From the NCBI GenBank assembly GCA_902806345.1, contig CADCWF010000320.1, forward strand, positions 1 to 57,785: a stretch of DNA of 57,785 bases, written 5' to 3'. Under the pieces are notes generated by a model, which was not told where the DNA came from, ran no database searches, and saw only the letters and a program-made list of their open reading frames with translations. The translations under genes and the position numbers were made by a program. This DNA comes from an uncultured Thermomicrobiales bacterium (lineage in GTDB: Bacteria; Chloroflexota; Chloroflexia; Thermomicrobiales; UBA6265). Shown here in pieces: positions 43,993 to 52,852 of the stretch (positions within the stretch are counted from its first letter, which is position 1; every line of letters begins with the position of its first letter).

Positions 43993-45138
43993 ATGACCAT
44001 GACCGCCGCCACCAAGACCACGAGCGAGCGGACGGCGTCGGAGCGCACGTTCGGCGCCGTCGGCGCCGCGGTGCGCTTCGATGGGGTCGAGAAGCGGTAC
44101 GGCGGCGGCGCCGTCGTCGCGGTCGATGGGGTTTCGCTGGACATCGCGGCCGGCGAGTTCCTGACCCTGCTCGGTCCGTCGGGCTCCGGCAAAACGACCT
44201 CGCTGATGATGCTGGCCGGGTTCGAGACGCCGAGCGCCGGCGAGATCTACGTCGACGGCGAGGCGATCGCGGCGGTTCCCCCGTACAAGCGCAACATCGG
44301 GATGGTTTTTCAGAGCTACGCGCTCTTCCCGCACATGACGGTCGGCGAGAACATCGCCTTCCCGCTCAAGTTGCGGAAACGGGCCAAGGCCGAGGTGGCC
44401 CGCTCGACGAAGGATGTGCTGGACCTCGTCGGCCTGCCGGGCTACGAGGGACGCTACCCGCGGCAGCTCTCGGGCGGCCAGCAGCAGCGGGTGGCGCTGG
44501 CGCGGGCGCTCGTCTTCGACCCCCGGGTGCTGCTGATGGACGAGCCGCTGGGCGCCCTCGACAAGCAACTGCGGGAGCGGCTCCAGCTCGAGATCAAGGC
44601 GCTCCACGAGCAGCTCGGGGTGACGATCGTCTACGTCACCCACGACCAGCAGGAGGCGCTGGTGATGAGCGACCGGATCGCCGTCATGGACGCCGGCAAG
44701 ATCGAGCAGATCGGTACCCCGAACCAGCTCTACGAGGAGCCGGCGAGCCGCTTCGTCGCCTCCTTCATCGGGGAATCCAACTTCCTTGCGGGCCGGCTGC
44801 AGGAGCAGGTAGATGGCCACGCCGTCGTCGACGTGCCGGGCGTCGGTCCGCTACGGGCCTCGACGGGTGGGCAGCACGCCGTCGGCGACGAGGTGGTTGC
44901 GACGGTGCGGCCGGAGAAGATCGTCTTCGCCGACGAGGCCGCCGAGACCGAGTTCAACGCGGTCGAGGCGACGGTCGAGTCGGTGGTCTTCGTCGGCGAC
45001 GCCTACCGCTACGAGGCGCGGCTCGGCGGCGGCCAGTCGATCGTCCTCAAACGGCAGCATCGGGCCGGTGTGGCCCAGCACGTCCGCGGGGAGCGGGTCC
45101 GGGTGGGCTGGGACGTGGCCGACGGGCGGCTGGTGTAG
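43993..45138 (+). CDS. potA: Spermidine/putrescine-type ABC ATP-binding protein (PotA-like)
   Basis: A 381-residue cytoplasmic ATPase. Walker A GPSGSGKTTS, a Q-loop in IGMVFQSYALFPHMTVGENIAF, signature LSGGQQQRVALARAL, Walker B VLLMDEPLGALD and the switch His in VYVTHDQQEA are all intact. The C-terminal about 120 residues carry the TOBE/OB regulatory fold, including RPEKIVFADE. This length and order match PotA and relatives. Translation may depend on the potD transcript, since no strong ribosome site precedes ATG 43993. The next gene, the first permease, starts about 290 bases later. Confidence 0.92.
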   Translation: MTMTAATKTTSERTASERTFGAVGAAVRFDGVEKRYGGGAVVAVDGVSLDIAAGEFLTLLGPSGSGKTTSLMMLAGFETPSAGEIYVDGEAIAAVPPYKRNIGMVFQSYALFPHMTVGENIAFPLKLRKRAKAEVARSTKDVLDLVGLPGYEGRYPRQLSGGQQQRVALARALVFDPRVLLMDEPLGALDKQLRERLQLEIKALHEQLGVTIVYVTHDQQEALVMSDRIAVMDAGKIEQIGTPNQLYEEPASRFVASFIGESNFLAGRLQEQVDGHAVVDVPGVGPLRASTGGQHAVGDEVVATVRPEKIVFADEAAETEFNAVEATVESVVFVGDAYRYEARLGGGQSIVLKRQHRAGVAQHVRGERVRVGWDVADGRLV

Positions 45139-45430
45139 AGGGGCGCCCTCAATGGGCGTGGCGCGGGATGAGGGCCGGCAGTGGCGCCGCCGGGCAACGA
45201 GCGGCGGTTGCTTGGGCATGCCTGGCGAACGATGAGTGAGGGCCAAGTGGCGACGGGGTCGCCGCTACCGGTGAAAAAGCAGCGGGCGACGAACGGCGGC
45301 TGCGCCGCCGAGCCCGGCCCTACGGGCAGAAACCGCGAAGGATTCTGAAGGGCCAGGAGTGCGGGCCGCGGAGCCGTTCACGCGGCCTCGGACGACCGGC
45401 GAGGGTGCCATCCGAGGCAAGGAGGCTGGT
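45139..45430. other. Gap between potA and potB with GC-rich hairpin repeats
   Basis: About 292 bases. No gene seen. GGCGACGGGGTCGCC (45249-45263) and GGCGGCTGCGCCGCC (45295-45309) are self-complementary. A similar module, GGGCGGGCATCGGGTCCGCC, occurs at 52833-52852, so a second kind of hairpin repeat is likely. The long gap inside an operon suggests an intergenic element insertion. Confidence 0.5.
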
Positions 45431-46354
45431 GTGGCGGTGGTTGGGCGGGAGGCGCAGGCGCGGCGGTTCGCGGGGCTGGAGCGGCGGGGGCAGGTGCGGC
45501 TGGCCCTGCTGCTGCTGCCGGCGGTCGCGTTCCTCCTCTTCTTCTACGGCTACCCGGTGGCGGCGATGCTGCTCCGCTCGGTCAACGACCCGGCCTGGGG
45601 TAGCCAAAACTTCGAGCCCCTGGTGACGGCCCGCTCGACGATCGACCTCGTCGTCGCCGAGCTGCCGATGAACGCCTACGTCCGCGTCTTCGGGATCACC
45701 CTCCAGATCGCGCTCGGGGTGACGGCGGCGACGCTGCTGCTGGGCTACCCGGTCGCCTACGCCCTCGCCTCCCTGCCGCCGACCCAGGCCAACCTGCTGA
45801 TGATCCTGGTCCTGGTCCCGTTCTGGACGAGCATCCTCGTCCGCTCCTACGCCTGGATGGTCCTGCTCGGCCGGGAGGGGCTGATCAACCAGTTCCTGGT
45901 CGGCGTCGGGTTTGCCGGTGAGCCCCTCCAGTTGCTGAACACCCGAGGGGCCGTCTATGTCGGCATGATCCACGTCCTGTTGCCATTCATGATCCTGCCG
46001 CTCTACGCGGTGATGCGCGGCATCGATCGCAGCCTCCTGCGAGCGGCGGAGAACCTGGGCGCCCGGCCCAGCCAGGTCTTCCGCTGGGTCTTCCTGCCGC
46101 TGAGCCTGCCGGGAGTGGCGGCCGGGTGCCTGCTGGTTTTCATCCTCGCGCTCGGCTTCTACATCACCCCGGCGCTGCTCGGCGGCCAGCGGGACGTGAT
46201 GGTTTCGATGCTGATCCAGCAGCAGGTGACACAGCTCAACTGGGGGGTGGCCTCGGCCCTCGCCCTGGTGCTCCTGGTGTTCGCGCTCGCGATCTACGTC
46301 GCCTTCACCCGCATCCTCGGGGTGCAGCGTCTCTTCGGCGGGGCGCGGGCGTGA
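45431..46354 (+). CDS. potB: Spermidine/putrescine-type ABC permease (PotB-like)
   Basis: A 307-residue inner-membrane permease. The GTG at 45431 follows AAGGAGG (45419-45425); the frame is open back to 45359. Six hydrophobic segments are visible, from LALLLLPAVAFLLFFYGYP to ALALVLLVFALAIYVAF. The cytoplasmic EAA-type loop contacting the ATPase is LLRAAENLGARPSQVFRWVFLPLSLPG. The YPVAYALASLPP segment and SYAWMVLLGREG also fit the PotB family. Its stop overlaps the start of the next permease by four bases (GTGA). Confidence 0.92.
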   Translation: MAVVGREAQARRFAGLERRGQVRLALLLLPAVAFLLFFYGYPVAAMLLRSVNDPAWGSQNFEPLVTARSTIDLVVAELPMNAYVRVFGITLQIALGVTAATLLLGYPVAYALASLPPTQANLLMILVLVPFWTSILVRSYAWMVLLGREGLINQFLVGVGFAGEPLQLLNTRGAVYVGMIHVLLPFMILPLYAVMRGIDRSLLRAAENLGARPSQVFRWVFLPLSLPGVAAGCLLVFILALGFYITPALLGGQRDVMVSMLIQQQVTQLNWGVASALALVLLVFALAIYVAFTRILGVQRLFGGARA

Positions 46355-47259
46355 GCGCGCCGAGCATCGCCGGACCGACCACCACGGAGCGGGTGGCGGG
46401 GCGCCGCGTCAGTGGTCGCCGACAACGACCCTCGGTCGGTCGGGTGCTGTTGCTGACGGCGACCGGTCTCGTGCTTGCCTATCTGGTCTTTCCGGTCTTC
46501 GTCGTCGTCCCGCTCTCGTTCAGTTCCGCCCGTTACCTGCAGTTTCCGCCGCCGGGCTGGTCGCTCCAGTGGTACCAGAACTACCTCTCGCGCGAGGCAT
46601 GGACCTCGGCGACCTGGCTGAGCGTCCAGATCGGGCTGGCGACGGCGGTCCTGGCGACGGTCCTGGGGACGGCGGCGGCGCTCGGGCTGGTGCGCGGCCG
46701 ATTCCGCGGGCGGGAAGCGCTCAACGCCTTCATCGTCTCGCCGCTGATCGTGCCCGGGATCATCGTCGCCATCGGGATCTACTTCTTCTACGCCCGGATC
46801 CAGATCATTGGTAGCCCGTTGGCCCTGGCGCTGGCCCACACCGCACTGGCGATCCCCTTCGTCGTGATCAACGTCTCGGCGACGCTGGAGGGGTTCGACG
46901 AGAAGCTGGAGTGGGCGGCGATGAACCTCGGCGCCAACCGCTGGCAGACTTTCCGCCTGGTCACCCTGCCGATCATCCGGCCGGGGGTTTTTGCCGGCGC
47001 CTTGTTCGCCTTCATCACCTCGTTCGACGAGCTGATCGTCGCCCTCTTCGTCTCCGGCTCGGGCGCCGTAACGCTGCCCCGCCGGATGTGGGAGAGCCTC
47101 CGTCAGGAGATCGACCCGACGATCGCGGCGGTCTCGACGGTCCTGATCGCTGCCTCGGTCCTGGTGCTCGCCGGCGCCGAGGTCCTCCGCATCCGGGGCG
47201 AACGACTGCGGACAGGCCGAGTCCCCGACGAGGCGGCGGCGCGGGGTGCGGTGGAGTAA
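46351..47259 (+). CDS. potC: Spermidine/putrescine-type ABC permease (PotC-like)
   Basis: A 302-residue permease starting at GTG 46351, overlapping the potB stop by four bases, so the two are coupled. A basic N-terminal tail of about 30 residues leads to six hydrophobic segments. Landmarks: VFVVVPLSFSSARYLQFPPPGWSLQWYQNYL, GRFRGREALNAFIVSPLIVPGIIVAIGIYF, the EAA loop EWAAMNLGANRWQTFRLVTLPIIRPG, and FDELIVALFVSGSGAVTLPRRMWESLRQEIDPTIAA, which is strongly diagnostic of PotC. Repeat copy J starts nine bases after the stop, as a likely 3' end of the operon. Confidence 0.92.
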   Translation: MSAPSIAGPTTTERVAGRRVSGRRQRPSVGRVLLLTATGLVLAYLVFPVFVVVPLSFSSARYLQFPPPGWSLQWYQNYLSREAWTSATWLSVQIGLATAVLATVLGTAAALGLVRGRFRGREALNAFIVSPLIVPGIIVAIGIYFFYARIQIIGSPLALALAHTALAIPFVVINVSATLEGFDEKLEWAAMNLGANRWQTFRLVTLPIIRPGVFAGALFAFITSFDELIVALFVSGSGAVTLPRRMWESLRQEIDPTIAAVSTVLIAASVLVLAGAEVLRIRGERLRTGRVPDEAAARGAVE

Positions 47260-47268
47260 CGCGGGATT

Positions 47269-47310
47269 CCCTCACCCCCTGCCCCTCTCCCGCCGCGGCG
47301 GGAGAGGGGA
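47269..47310 (+). repeat. CCCTCACCCC palindromic element, copy J
   Basis: CCCTCACCCCCTGCC then CCTCTCCCGCCGCGGCGGGAGAGGGG, nine bases after the potC stop and oriented with it. Inverted pair with copy K. Confidence 0.88.
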
Positions 47311-47373
47311 GCACCCTTGGACGACGGTTAGCCCATGTGCGAACGGGTCACAGATCCGGCGACCACGACGCTT

Positions 47374-47420
47374 CTCTCCCTCTTCTGCCGCAACGGGAGA
47401 GGGGGCTGGGGGGTGAGGGC
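47374..47420 (-). repeat. CCCTCACCCC palindromic element, copy K
   Basis: CTCTCCCTCTTCTGCCGCAACGGGAGAGGGGG followed by CTGGGGGGTGAGGG, reverse orientation, head-to-head with copy J. Confidence 0.82.
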
Positions 47421-47535
47421 TTCGCCGGAGTTGAGGGTAGCGCCGTGGCAGGGGATAATCCCCTGGTAGGGCGCGGCCGAACGGCGCCGCGTGCCGTGGC
47501 GCGTCGTCGGCGCCGGGGAGTCGATCCGCCACCCG

Positions 47536-48246
47536 ATGGCCAACCTGATCACCGTTGCCCGGCTCCTGCTCCTCTTCGTCGTCGTCGGCATGGTCGTCGC
47601 CGCGCCGGTCGGCCTCGCCCCCGTGTCGATGGTCCTGATCGTCGTCGTCTTCGCCGGCGACGGGATCGACGGGTGGGTGGCGCGCAAGCGCAACTCCGCC
47701 TCCCGCTTCGGCGCCGTCTTCGACATCGCCGGCGACCGGATGGTCGAGCAGGTGCTGTGGATCGTATTCGCCTACCTGCGGGCGGTGCCGCTCTGGGTTC
47801 CCCTGCTGGTCGTCGTCCGCGGCGGTCTCGTCGATGCCCTGCGCTCGCTGTCGTACGCGGACGGGATGACGGCTTTCGGTCCGCGGAACATGATGCGCTC
47901 GGCGCTCTCGCGCTGGCTGACCGCCGGCCGCTTCATGCGTGGGCTCTACGGCTACGCCAAGGCGGCCGCGTTCGTCTTCCTCGCCGGCTGGGTCGGCTAC
48001 CAACAGCCGGAGGCGGCCGGCACCTGGCTGGATGTCGTCTACCGGCCGGCAGTGATCCAACTGCTCGGCTGGGCCACGGTCTGGCTGGCGGTCGCGCTGA
48101 TGGTACTGCGCGGCGTCCCGGTCGTGCTCGACGCGCTCCCCTACGCCCAGCCCGCGGTGACGGCCGGGCCGACGTCGGAACCCCGCCCGACGGGGGCGTT
48201 CGCCGGTGACGGCCGCGGCCAGGCCGGCGCGGGGGAGGGGCGGTGA
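47536..48246 (+). CDS. CDP-alcohol phosphatidyltransferase (PgsA/PIS-like)
   Basis: About 236 residues. ATG 47536 gives MANLITVARLLLLFVVVG, the usual family start; GTG 47491 would add 15 residues. The CDP-alcohol motif DGxDGWxAR(x8)G(x3)D(x3)D is complete in DGIDGWVARKRNSASRFGAV then FDIAGDR. Several hydrophobic segments follow, ending in a polar tail. The enzyme joins CDP-diacylglycerol to an alcohol acceptor (inositol phosphate or glycerol phosphate) at the membrane. The next gene overlaps by four bases and encodes an acyltransferase, an arrangement known from actinobacterial phosphatidylinositol-mannoside clusters, so PI synthesis is a reasonable guess. Confidence 0.87.
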   Translation: MANLITVARLLLLFVVVGMVVAAPVGLAPVSMVLIVVVFAGDGIDGWVARKRNSASRFGAVFDIAGDRMVEQVLWIVFAYLRAVPLWVPLLVVVRGGLVDALRSLSYADGMTAFGPRNMMRSALSRWLTAGRFMRGLYGYAKAAAFVFLAGWVGYQQPEAAGTWLDVVYRPAVIQLLGWATVWLAVALMVLRGVPVVLDALPYAQPAVTAGPTSEPRPTGAFAGDGRGQAGAGEGR

Positions 48247-49331
48247 GCGGGGCCGACCCGATCGCCGGTCTCCCCGAGATCGCCGCGCCAACCGAAGCTC
48301 CCGCCTCCGCCGGCGATCACGGTCGGCCTGCCCCCAAGTTTCGGCTGGAGGAGCGGGACTGGCTCCGCCGCCGCCTCTCGATCCTCTTCGCCGACCTCCT
48401 GACCTGGACGGTCGGGCTCTTGCCGTGGCCGCTGCGCTTCTGGCTGGCCGACCGCGTCGGCGACCTCTGGTACCGCCTGGCCCCAACCTACCGCGCCAAC
48501 GTCCGGGCCAACCTTTCCCAGGTATTCGGCGGGGAGACCCCGGAGCGCCGGCTCGACGAGCTCGTCCGCGGGGTGTTCCGCCAGAACGCTCGGAACTTCA
48601 CGGACCTGTTCCGGATGCCCCACTGGGACGGCGCCGACTTCACGCGGCTCGTCGCCGTCGACGACGGCGGCTGGGCGCTGTTGGACGCGGCCCGCGCCCG
48701 CGGCAAGGGGATTGTCCTGGTGACGGCCCATCTCGGCGCCTTCGACGTGGTCGGCCAGGCGATCGGCGCCCGCGGCCACCCGATGACGGCGCTGACGGGG
48801 CGGACGACGGCCCGCTTCATCTTCGACGCGGTCACCCACCTCCGGCGGGGACACAACGTGGTCACCGTCGAGGCGACGCCGGGGGGGGTCCGCAAGGTCG
48901 TCCAGGCGCTCCGCCGCAACGAGCTGGCGGGGTTGGTCTCCGACTACGATTTCTTCCAGAACGGCCTGCCCGTCACGCTCTTCGGCCGCGAGACCACGAT
49001 GCCGCCGGGGCCGGTCCGCTTCGCCCGCGACACCGGGGCGTCGGTTGTCGGCGCGTTCGCCCGGCGGGCTGAGAAGGGCTACGCGATCGCGTTCTCCGGC
49101 CCCTTCGAGGTGCCCAAGACGCGCGATCTGGAGGCGGACATGGCGGCCGGGATGGCCAATCTGGCGGCGATGATTGAGGAGGCGATCGCGTCGGTGCCGG
49201 AGCAGTGGGTGATCCTTCAGCGCGTCTGGCCAACGGTGCGGCCGGAGACGGTCCGCGTCTTCCCGGTCGGCTCGCCCCGGGAGAGCGAACTGCTCAAGCA
49301 GGTGGACGAGCTGCTGCCGAAGCAGGTCTGA
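48243..49331 (+). CDS. Lipid A/PIM-type lysophospholipid acyltransferase (LpxL/PatA-like)
   Basis: A 362-residue membrane-associated enzyme from GTG 48243, overlapping the CDP-alcohol transferase stop by four bases. A polar N-terminal tail (about 40 residues) precedes LRRRLSILFADLLTWTVGLLPWPLR. The acyltransferase motif H(x4)D is visible in GIVLVTAHLGAFDVVGQAIG. Later segments LAGLVSDYDFFQNGLPVTLFGRETTMPPGPVRFARDTGASVV and EQWVILQRVWP match the Lip_A_acyltrans family. In actinobacteria the homologue PatA acylates phosphatidylinositol mannosides. The mannosyltransferase PimA that completes that cluster is not in this window. Confidence 0.9.
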   Translation: MSGADPIAGLPEIAAPTEAPASAGDHGRPAPKFRLEERDWLRRRLSILFADLLTWTVGLLPWPLRFWLADRVGDLWYRLAPTYRANVRANLSQVFGGETPERRLDELVRGVFRQNARNFTDLFRMPHWDGADFTRLVAVDDGGWALLDAARARGKGIVLVTAHLGAFDVVGQAIGARGHPMTALTGRTTARFIFDAVTHLRRGHNVVTVEATPGGVRKVVQALRRNELAGLVSDYDFFQNGLPVTLFGRETTMPPGPVRFARDTGASVVGAFARRAEKGYAIAFSGPFEVPKTRDLEADMAAGMANLAAMIEEAIASVPEQWVILQRVWPTVRPETVRVFPVGSPRESELLKQVDELLPKQV

Positions 49332-49340
49332 CGCACCGGC

Positions 49341-50852
49341 TCAGTCCGCCGCCGGGCTCTCGCGGAGCATCGGCAGCGGCTGGCCGCCTCGTCGCTCGGG
49401 CCGGTTATGGGTGGACTGGCGACGGGCCAGCTTGGCGCGGGCGCGGGCGGCGCGGCCGGCGCTCGCGCGAGCCTCGGCGGGGCGGACCGGCAGGCGCTCG
49501 GCGCCGGGGGCGTGGGTCCAGAGGTCGTAGGGACCGGCGGTGGCGACCTCCAACTCGACCAGGGAGCCGACCTCGTGGGTGCCGGGCACGAAGACCATGC
49601 CGTCCACCTCCGGCGCGTGGCGGCGGGCTCGACCGACCGCGATCGGCTCGGTGTTCCCGTCGTCGTCCTCCGCCTCGCCGACGGCCTCGATCAGGACCTC
49701 GATGGTGCGGCCAACGAGCGCCCGGTTCTTCTTCAGGCTGATCCCCTGCTGGAGCTCCATGATCGCCGCCCGCCGCTCCTCGGCGACGTCGGCCGGCACC
49801 CGCGGCAGGTCCAGTTCCACCGCCTTTGTGCCCGGCTCCGGCGACCAGGGGAAGACGCCGACGTGGTCGAACTCCTGCTCGGCGACGAAATCGTAGAGCG
49901 TCCGAAACGCCGCCTCCGTCTCGCCGGGGAAGCCGACGATCAGGGTCGTCCGCATCACGGGCTCGGCCAATGTGACGCGGGCATGGTCGATCAGGCGGCG
50001 GGTCATGTCGATGTCGCTCGGCCGGTTCATCGCCCGGAGGACGCCCTTGTCGGCGTGCTGGATCGGCATGTCGAGGTAGGGAAGCAAGGCATCGTGGCGG
50101 GCCATCGTGTCGACCATCTTCAGGGTCAGCGGCGAGGGGTAGATGTAGAGCAGCCGCAGCCAGGGGAGGTCGGGGACGCCCTCGACGATCGACTCCAGGA
50201 GCTGGGGTAGCCCGTGCTTGATGCCGAGGTCGGCGCCGTAGCGGATCGTGTCCTGGGCAACGAGGACAATCTCCTTGGTGCCGCGGGAGACGAGGTCGAC
50301 GACCTCGCCGAGGACGTGCAGCGGCCGTTTTGAGACCTGCCGTCCCTTGATCGCCGGGATGGTGCAGAAGGCGCAGGCGTGGTCGCAGCCGTCGGCCACC
50401 TTGACGTAGGCCGAGGGACCGGCCTGGGCGGCGGTGAACGTCGTCAGCATCCCCTCGCAGCCGGCGACTTCGGCCTGGGCAGGGTCGCCCAGCAGTTCGC
50501 CGACCACGTCGCCGATGCGGAACCACTCGCGGGTGGTCAGCACGCGGTCGACGCCAGCCGGGATGTCGTGCGCGTAGTTGCCGAGCGCCGGCATGCAGCC
50601 GGCGGCGATGATGACCTGGCCCGGTTGGCGGACGGCAAGCAACTCCTCGATCACCCCGACCGATTCCGCCCGCGCCGCGCCGAGGAAGCCACAGGTGTTG
50701 ACGATGACGACCCCGGCGTCCCCAGGCCGCGCCGACGGCGCCATGCCGCGCTGCCGCAGGAGGTGCTCCATGCCGTCGGAGTCGACGCGGTTCTTCGAAC
50801 AGCCGAGGGTGGCGATGTGGAAGCGGCGCTCGGTGGGCGGGGTGGCGGTCAC
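49341..50852 (-). CDS. rimO: Ribosomal protein S12 methylthiotransferase
   Basis: A radical-SAM enzyme that adds a methylthio group to an Asp of ribosomal protein S12; 503 residues, longer than the usual 430-450. The N-terminal cluster-binding Cys residues are in [23 protein letters not shown] and AAGCMPA. The radical-SAM triad CDHACAFC follows, with [47 protein letters not shown] and a TRAM domain at the end. [10 protein letters not shown] and S12-type spacing favour RimO over MiaB. The extra length is a basic, Ala/Arg-rich C-terminal tail (about 50 residues after GAERLP). It follows yajQ on the same strand, with a micro-repeat hairpin between. Confidence 0.94.
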   Translation of the reverse strand: MTATPPTERRFHIATLGCSKNRVDSDGMEHLLRQRGMAPSARPGDAGVVIVNTCGFLGAARAESVGVIEELLAVRQPGQVIIAAGCMPALGNYAHDIPAGVDRVLTTREWFRIGDVVGELLGDPAQAEVAGCEGMLTTFTAAQAGPSAYVKVADGCDHACAFCTIPAIKGRQVSKRPLHVLGEVVDLVSRGTKEIVLVAQDTIRYGADLGIKHGLPQLLESIVEGVPDLPWLRLLYIYPSPLTLKMVDTMARHDALLPYLDMPIQHADKGVLRAMNRPSDIDMTRRLIDHARVTLAEPVMRTTLIVGFPGETEAAFRTLYDFVAEQEFDHVGVFPWSPEPGTKAVELDLPRVPADVAEERRAAIMELQQGISLKKNRALVGRTIEVLIEAVGEAEDDDGNTEPIAVGRARRHAPEVDGMVFVPGTHEVGSLVELEVATAGPYDLWTHAPGAERLPVRPAEARASAGRAARARAKLARRQSTHNRPERRGGQPLPMLRESPAAD

Positions 50853-50867
50853 GGGTGCTCCTGGGGC

Positions 50868-50940
50868 GTTGAGACGAGGAGACGAGGAGACGTGAAGACG
50901 AGGGAGAATGACGACGATTGGCCCTCGTCTCCTCGTCTCG
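50868..50940. terminator. Inverted micro-repeat between yajQ and rimO
   Basis: GAGACGAGGAGACGAGG at 50871-50887 can pair with CCTCGTCTCCTCGTCTC at 50924-50940. The arms are themselves built of 10-bp GAGACGAGGA repeats. It lies between two minus-strand genes and may terminate or separate their transcripts. Confidence 0.6.
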
Positions 50941-50942
50941 CT

Positions 50943-51434
50943 TCAGCGGTAGTTCGTGAATTGCAAGGCGACCGGGTGGTCTTCGGCCTTGAGGGCGGCA
51001 ATGACCGCCTGGAGGTCGTCCTTGTTCTTGGCGTTGACCCGGATGGCGCTGCCCTGGATCTGGGGCGAGACCTTTTTGAACTCGTCGCGGATGCGCTTGT
51101 TGATCTGCTTGGCCAGCTCCTCTGGGATGCCCTTCTGGAGTTTGACCACCTGGCGGACGCGGCCGCCGGAGGCGGGCTCCTCCTTGCCGTAGTCGAGAAT
51201 CTTCAAGGACAGGCCGCGCTTGATCAGCTTCGACTCCAGCACGTCGCGGACGGTTCGCAGGGTGTGCTCGGAGTCGGTGTTGATCGTCAACTCCTCGCCC
51301 TTGTGCTCGATGGTGGTGCCGGTGGCCTTGAGGTCGAACCGGGTCACGATCTCGCGCTCGGCCTGGTCGAGCGCGTTCTTGAGTTCCTGGGCATCGTAGT
51401 CGGAAACGATATCGAACGACGACTGTTGAGCCAT
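50943..51434 (-). CDS. yajQ: YajQ family nucleotide-binding protein (DUF520)
   Basis: A 163-residue cytoplasmic protein of normal length. ATG 51434 follows AAGGGGAGG. The sequence begins [20 protein letters not shown], the YajQ signature, then [55 protein letters not shown] and [25 protein letters not shown], ending LQFTNYR. Family members bind nucleotides and in some bacteria cyclic di-GMP; which one applies here is not visible. Confidence 0.94.
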   Translation of the reverse strand: MAQQSSFDIVSDYDAQELKNALDQAEREIVTRFDLKATGTTIEHKGEELTINTDSEHTLRTVRDVLESKLIKRGLSLKILDYGKEEPASGGRVRQVVKLQKGIPEELAKQINKRIRDEFKKVSPQIQGSAIRVNAKNKDDLQAVIAALKAEDHPVALQFTNYR

Positions 51435-51537
51435 GACCAAACCTCCCCTTCGCGCAAACGCGTAAGTGTACCCGACCAGGGCGGAGCGGCGTTGCGTGCC
51501 TTTCCAGGTGGAGACACGGCGGGAGCGCCAAGGGCGG

Positions 51538-51566
51538 TTCCGGCCGGGCCGGCGCTGCGCTATGAT
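51538..51566 (+). promoter_or_regulatory. Possible sigma70-type promoter of the 51.7-kb ABC operon
   Basis: TTCCGG (51538-51543), a 17-base spacer and TATGAT (51561-51566). The -10 is good, the -35 weak. It would give a leader of about 110 bases before ATG 51684. Confidence 0.4.
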
Positions 51567-51683
51567 CGTCGCCGAATCCGGCGCAGCCTGGATCGCGGGA
51601 CCGGCGTGCCACCGACGGGCACGGCGCGGTTCCCGAGGGGATCGGCGGCGATCCCCGTTTCGACGCGGAGACAGGAGGAGACG

Positions 51684-52673
51684 ATGACCCGTTTCGCCAG
51701 GGTGCTGGCCACGGTGAGCGTGGCGGCCGTGGCCGCCGTCGGGTTCGCCCCGAGCGCGTTCGGCCAGGACGACGGGGCGACCGAGCGCTCCGATCTGAAC
51801 TTCATCGTCGTCAGCCACGGCCAGGCGTCCGACCCGTTCTGGTCGGTCGTCCAGCAGGGCGTTGCCCAGGCGGCCGAGGATATGGGCGTCAACGCCGAGT
51901 ATCAAGCTCCAACGGCGGCCGGGCTTGACGTCACAGCCATGGCACAGTTGATCGACGCCGCGGTCGCGACCGAGCCGGACGGCCTGGTTGTCTCCGTGCC
52001 GGATGCCTCGGCGCTCGGCCCCTCCATCGAGGCGGCGGTCGAGGCCGGGATCCCGGTCGTCACCATGAACTCTGGCTCCGACGTGGCCGCCGAACTCGGG
52101 GCCCTGACCCACGTCGGCCAGACCGAGTACGAAGCCGGATTCGGCGGCGGCGAGCGGATGGCCGAGGCGGGCGTGACCAATGCCCTCTGCGTCAACCAGG
52201 AGGTCGGCAACACCGCCCTCGACCAGCGCTGCGAGGGCTTCACCGACGCGATGACCGAGGCCGGCGGCACGGTCGAGGTGCTGGCCGTCGAGCTGGCCGA
52301 CCCGACCGGCTCCCAGCAGCGGATCGAGGCGGCCCTGACCGAGGACGACACGATCGACGGCATCCTCACCCTCGGCCCGACGGGCGCCGCCCCGGCCTTG
52401 GCGGCGCTGGAGGCCAGTGGCGCCGCGGAGACCGTCCAGATCGGCACCTTCGACCTCTCGCCGGAGGTGCTCGAGGCGATCCGCGACGGCGAGATGCTCT
52501 TCGCGATCGATCAGCAGCAGTACCTGCAGGGCTACCTGCCGATCGTGCTGCTGACCCTGAACGCGACCAACCTGAACACGATCGCCAATGAGGTCCTGCA
52601 GACCGGCCCCGGCTTCGTCACCCAGGAGACGGCCGAGCGCGTCATCTCGCTCTCGGAGGCGGGGACGCGGTAG
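51684..52673 (+). CDS. Sugar/polyol ABC substrate-binding protein (FrcB/RbsB-like)
   Basis: A 329-residue exported protein. ATG 51684 follows AGGAGGAG; the signal peptide [21 protein letters not shown] is cut near AFGQDD. The type I periplasmic fold is clear: [127 protein letters not shown] and [17 protein letters not shown]. The form is close to fructose/inositol-type binding proteins. It leads an operon with a permease and a single-domain ATPase, followed by an IolE-like isomerase gene. Repeat copy L starts six bases after the stop. Confidence 0.92.
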   Translation: MTRFARVLATVSVAAVAAVGFAPSAFGQDDGATERSDLNFIVVSHGQASDPFWSVVQQGVAQAAEDMGVNAEYQAPTAAGLDVTAMAQLIDAAVATEPDGLVVSVPDASALGPSIEAAVEAGIPVVTMNSGSDVAAELGALTHVGQTEYEAGFGGGERMAEAGVTNALCVNQEVGNTALDQRCEGFTDAMTEAGGTVEVLAVELADPTGSQQRIEAALTEDDTIDGILTLGPTGAAPALAALEASGAAETVQIGTFDLSPEVLEAIRDGEMLFAIDQQQYLQGYLPIVLLTLNATNLNTIANEVLQTGPGFVTQETAERVISLSEAGTR

Positions 52674-52679
52674 GGGAGT

Positions 52680-52725
52680 CCCTCACACTCCCGACCCCCC
52701 TCTCCCGCCGCGGCGGGAGAGGGGG
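52680..52725 (+). repeat. CCCTCACCCC palindromic element, copy L
   Basis: CCCTCACACTCCCGACC then CCCTCTCCCGCCGCGGCGGGAGAGGGGG. It lies between the binding-protein gene and the permease gene, six bases after the first stop and in the same orientation. Confidence 0.87.
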
Positions 52726-52832
52726 CGCACCCGGTGGTTGTTGGCCGTTGAGGCGGACACTGTGCTCGGCCGCCGCGCGAAGCGCCGCCGTCCGCTTTGA
52801 TGGCGCGCACGGATGTGGGCCTTCGGCCCGTG

Positions 52833-52852
52833 GGCGGGCATCGGGTCCGCCC
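52833..52852. repeat. GGGCGGGC/GTCCGCC hairpin repeat
   Basis: GGGCGGGCATCGGGTCCGCC and the following CCTAC resemble the hairpin at 45249-45266 (GGCGACGGGGTCGCC then GCTAC). It lies in the same binding-protein/permease gap as copy L. Possibly a second family of short intergenic hairpins. Confidence 0.45.

Noticed and set aside
13416-52725. Repeats considered as a CRISPR array
   Set aside because: Copies are dispersed singly or in inverted pairs across 40 kb, with no regular spacers and no cas genes.
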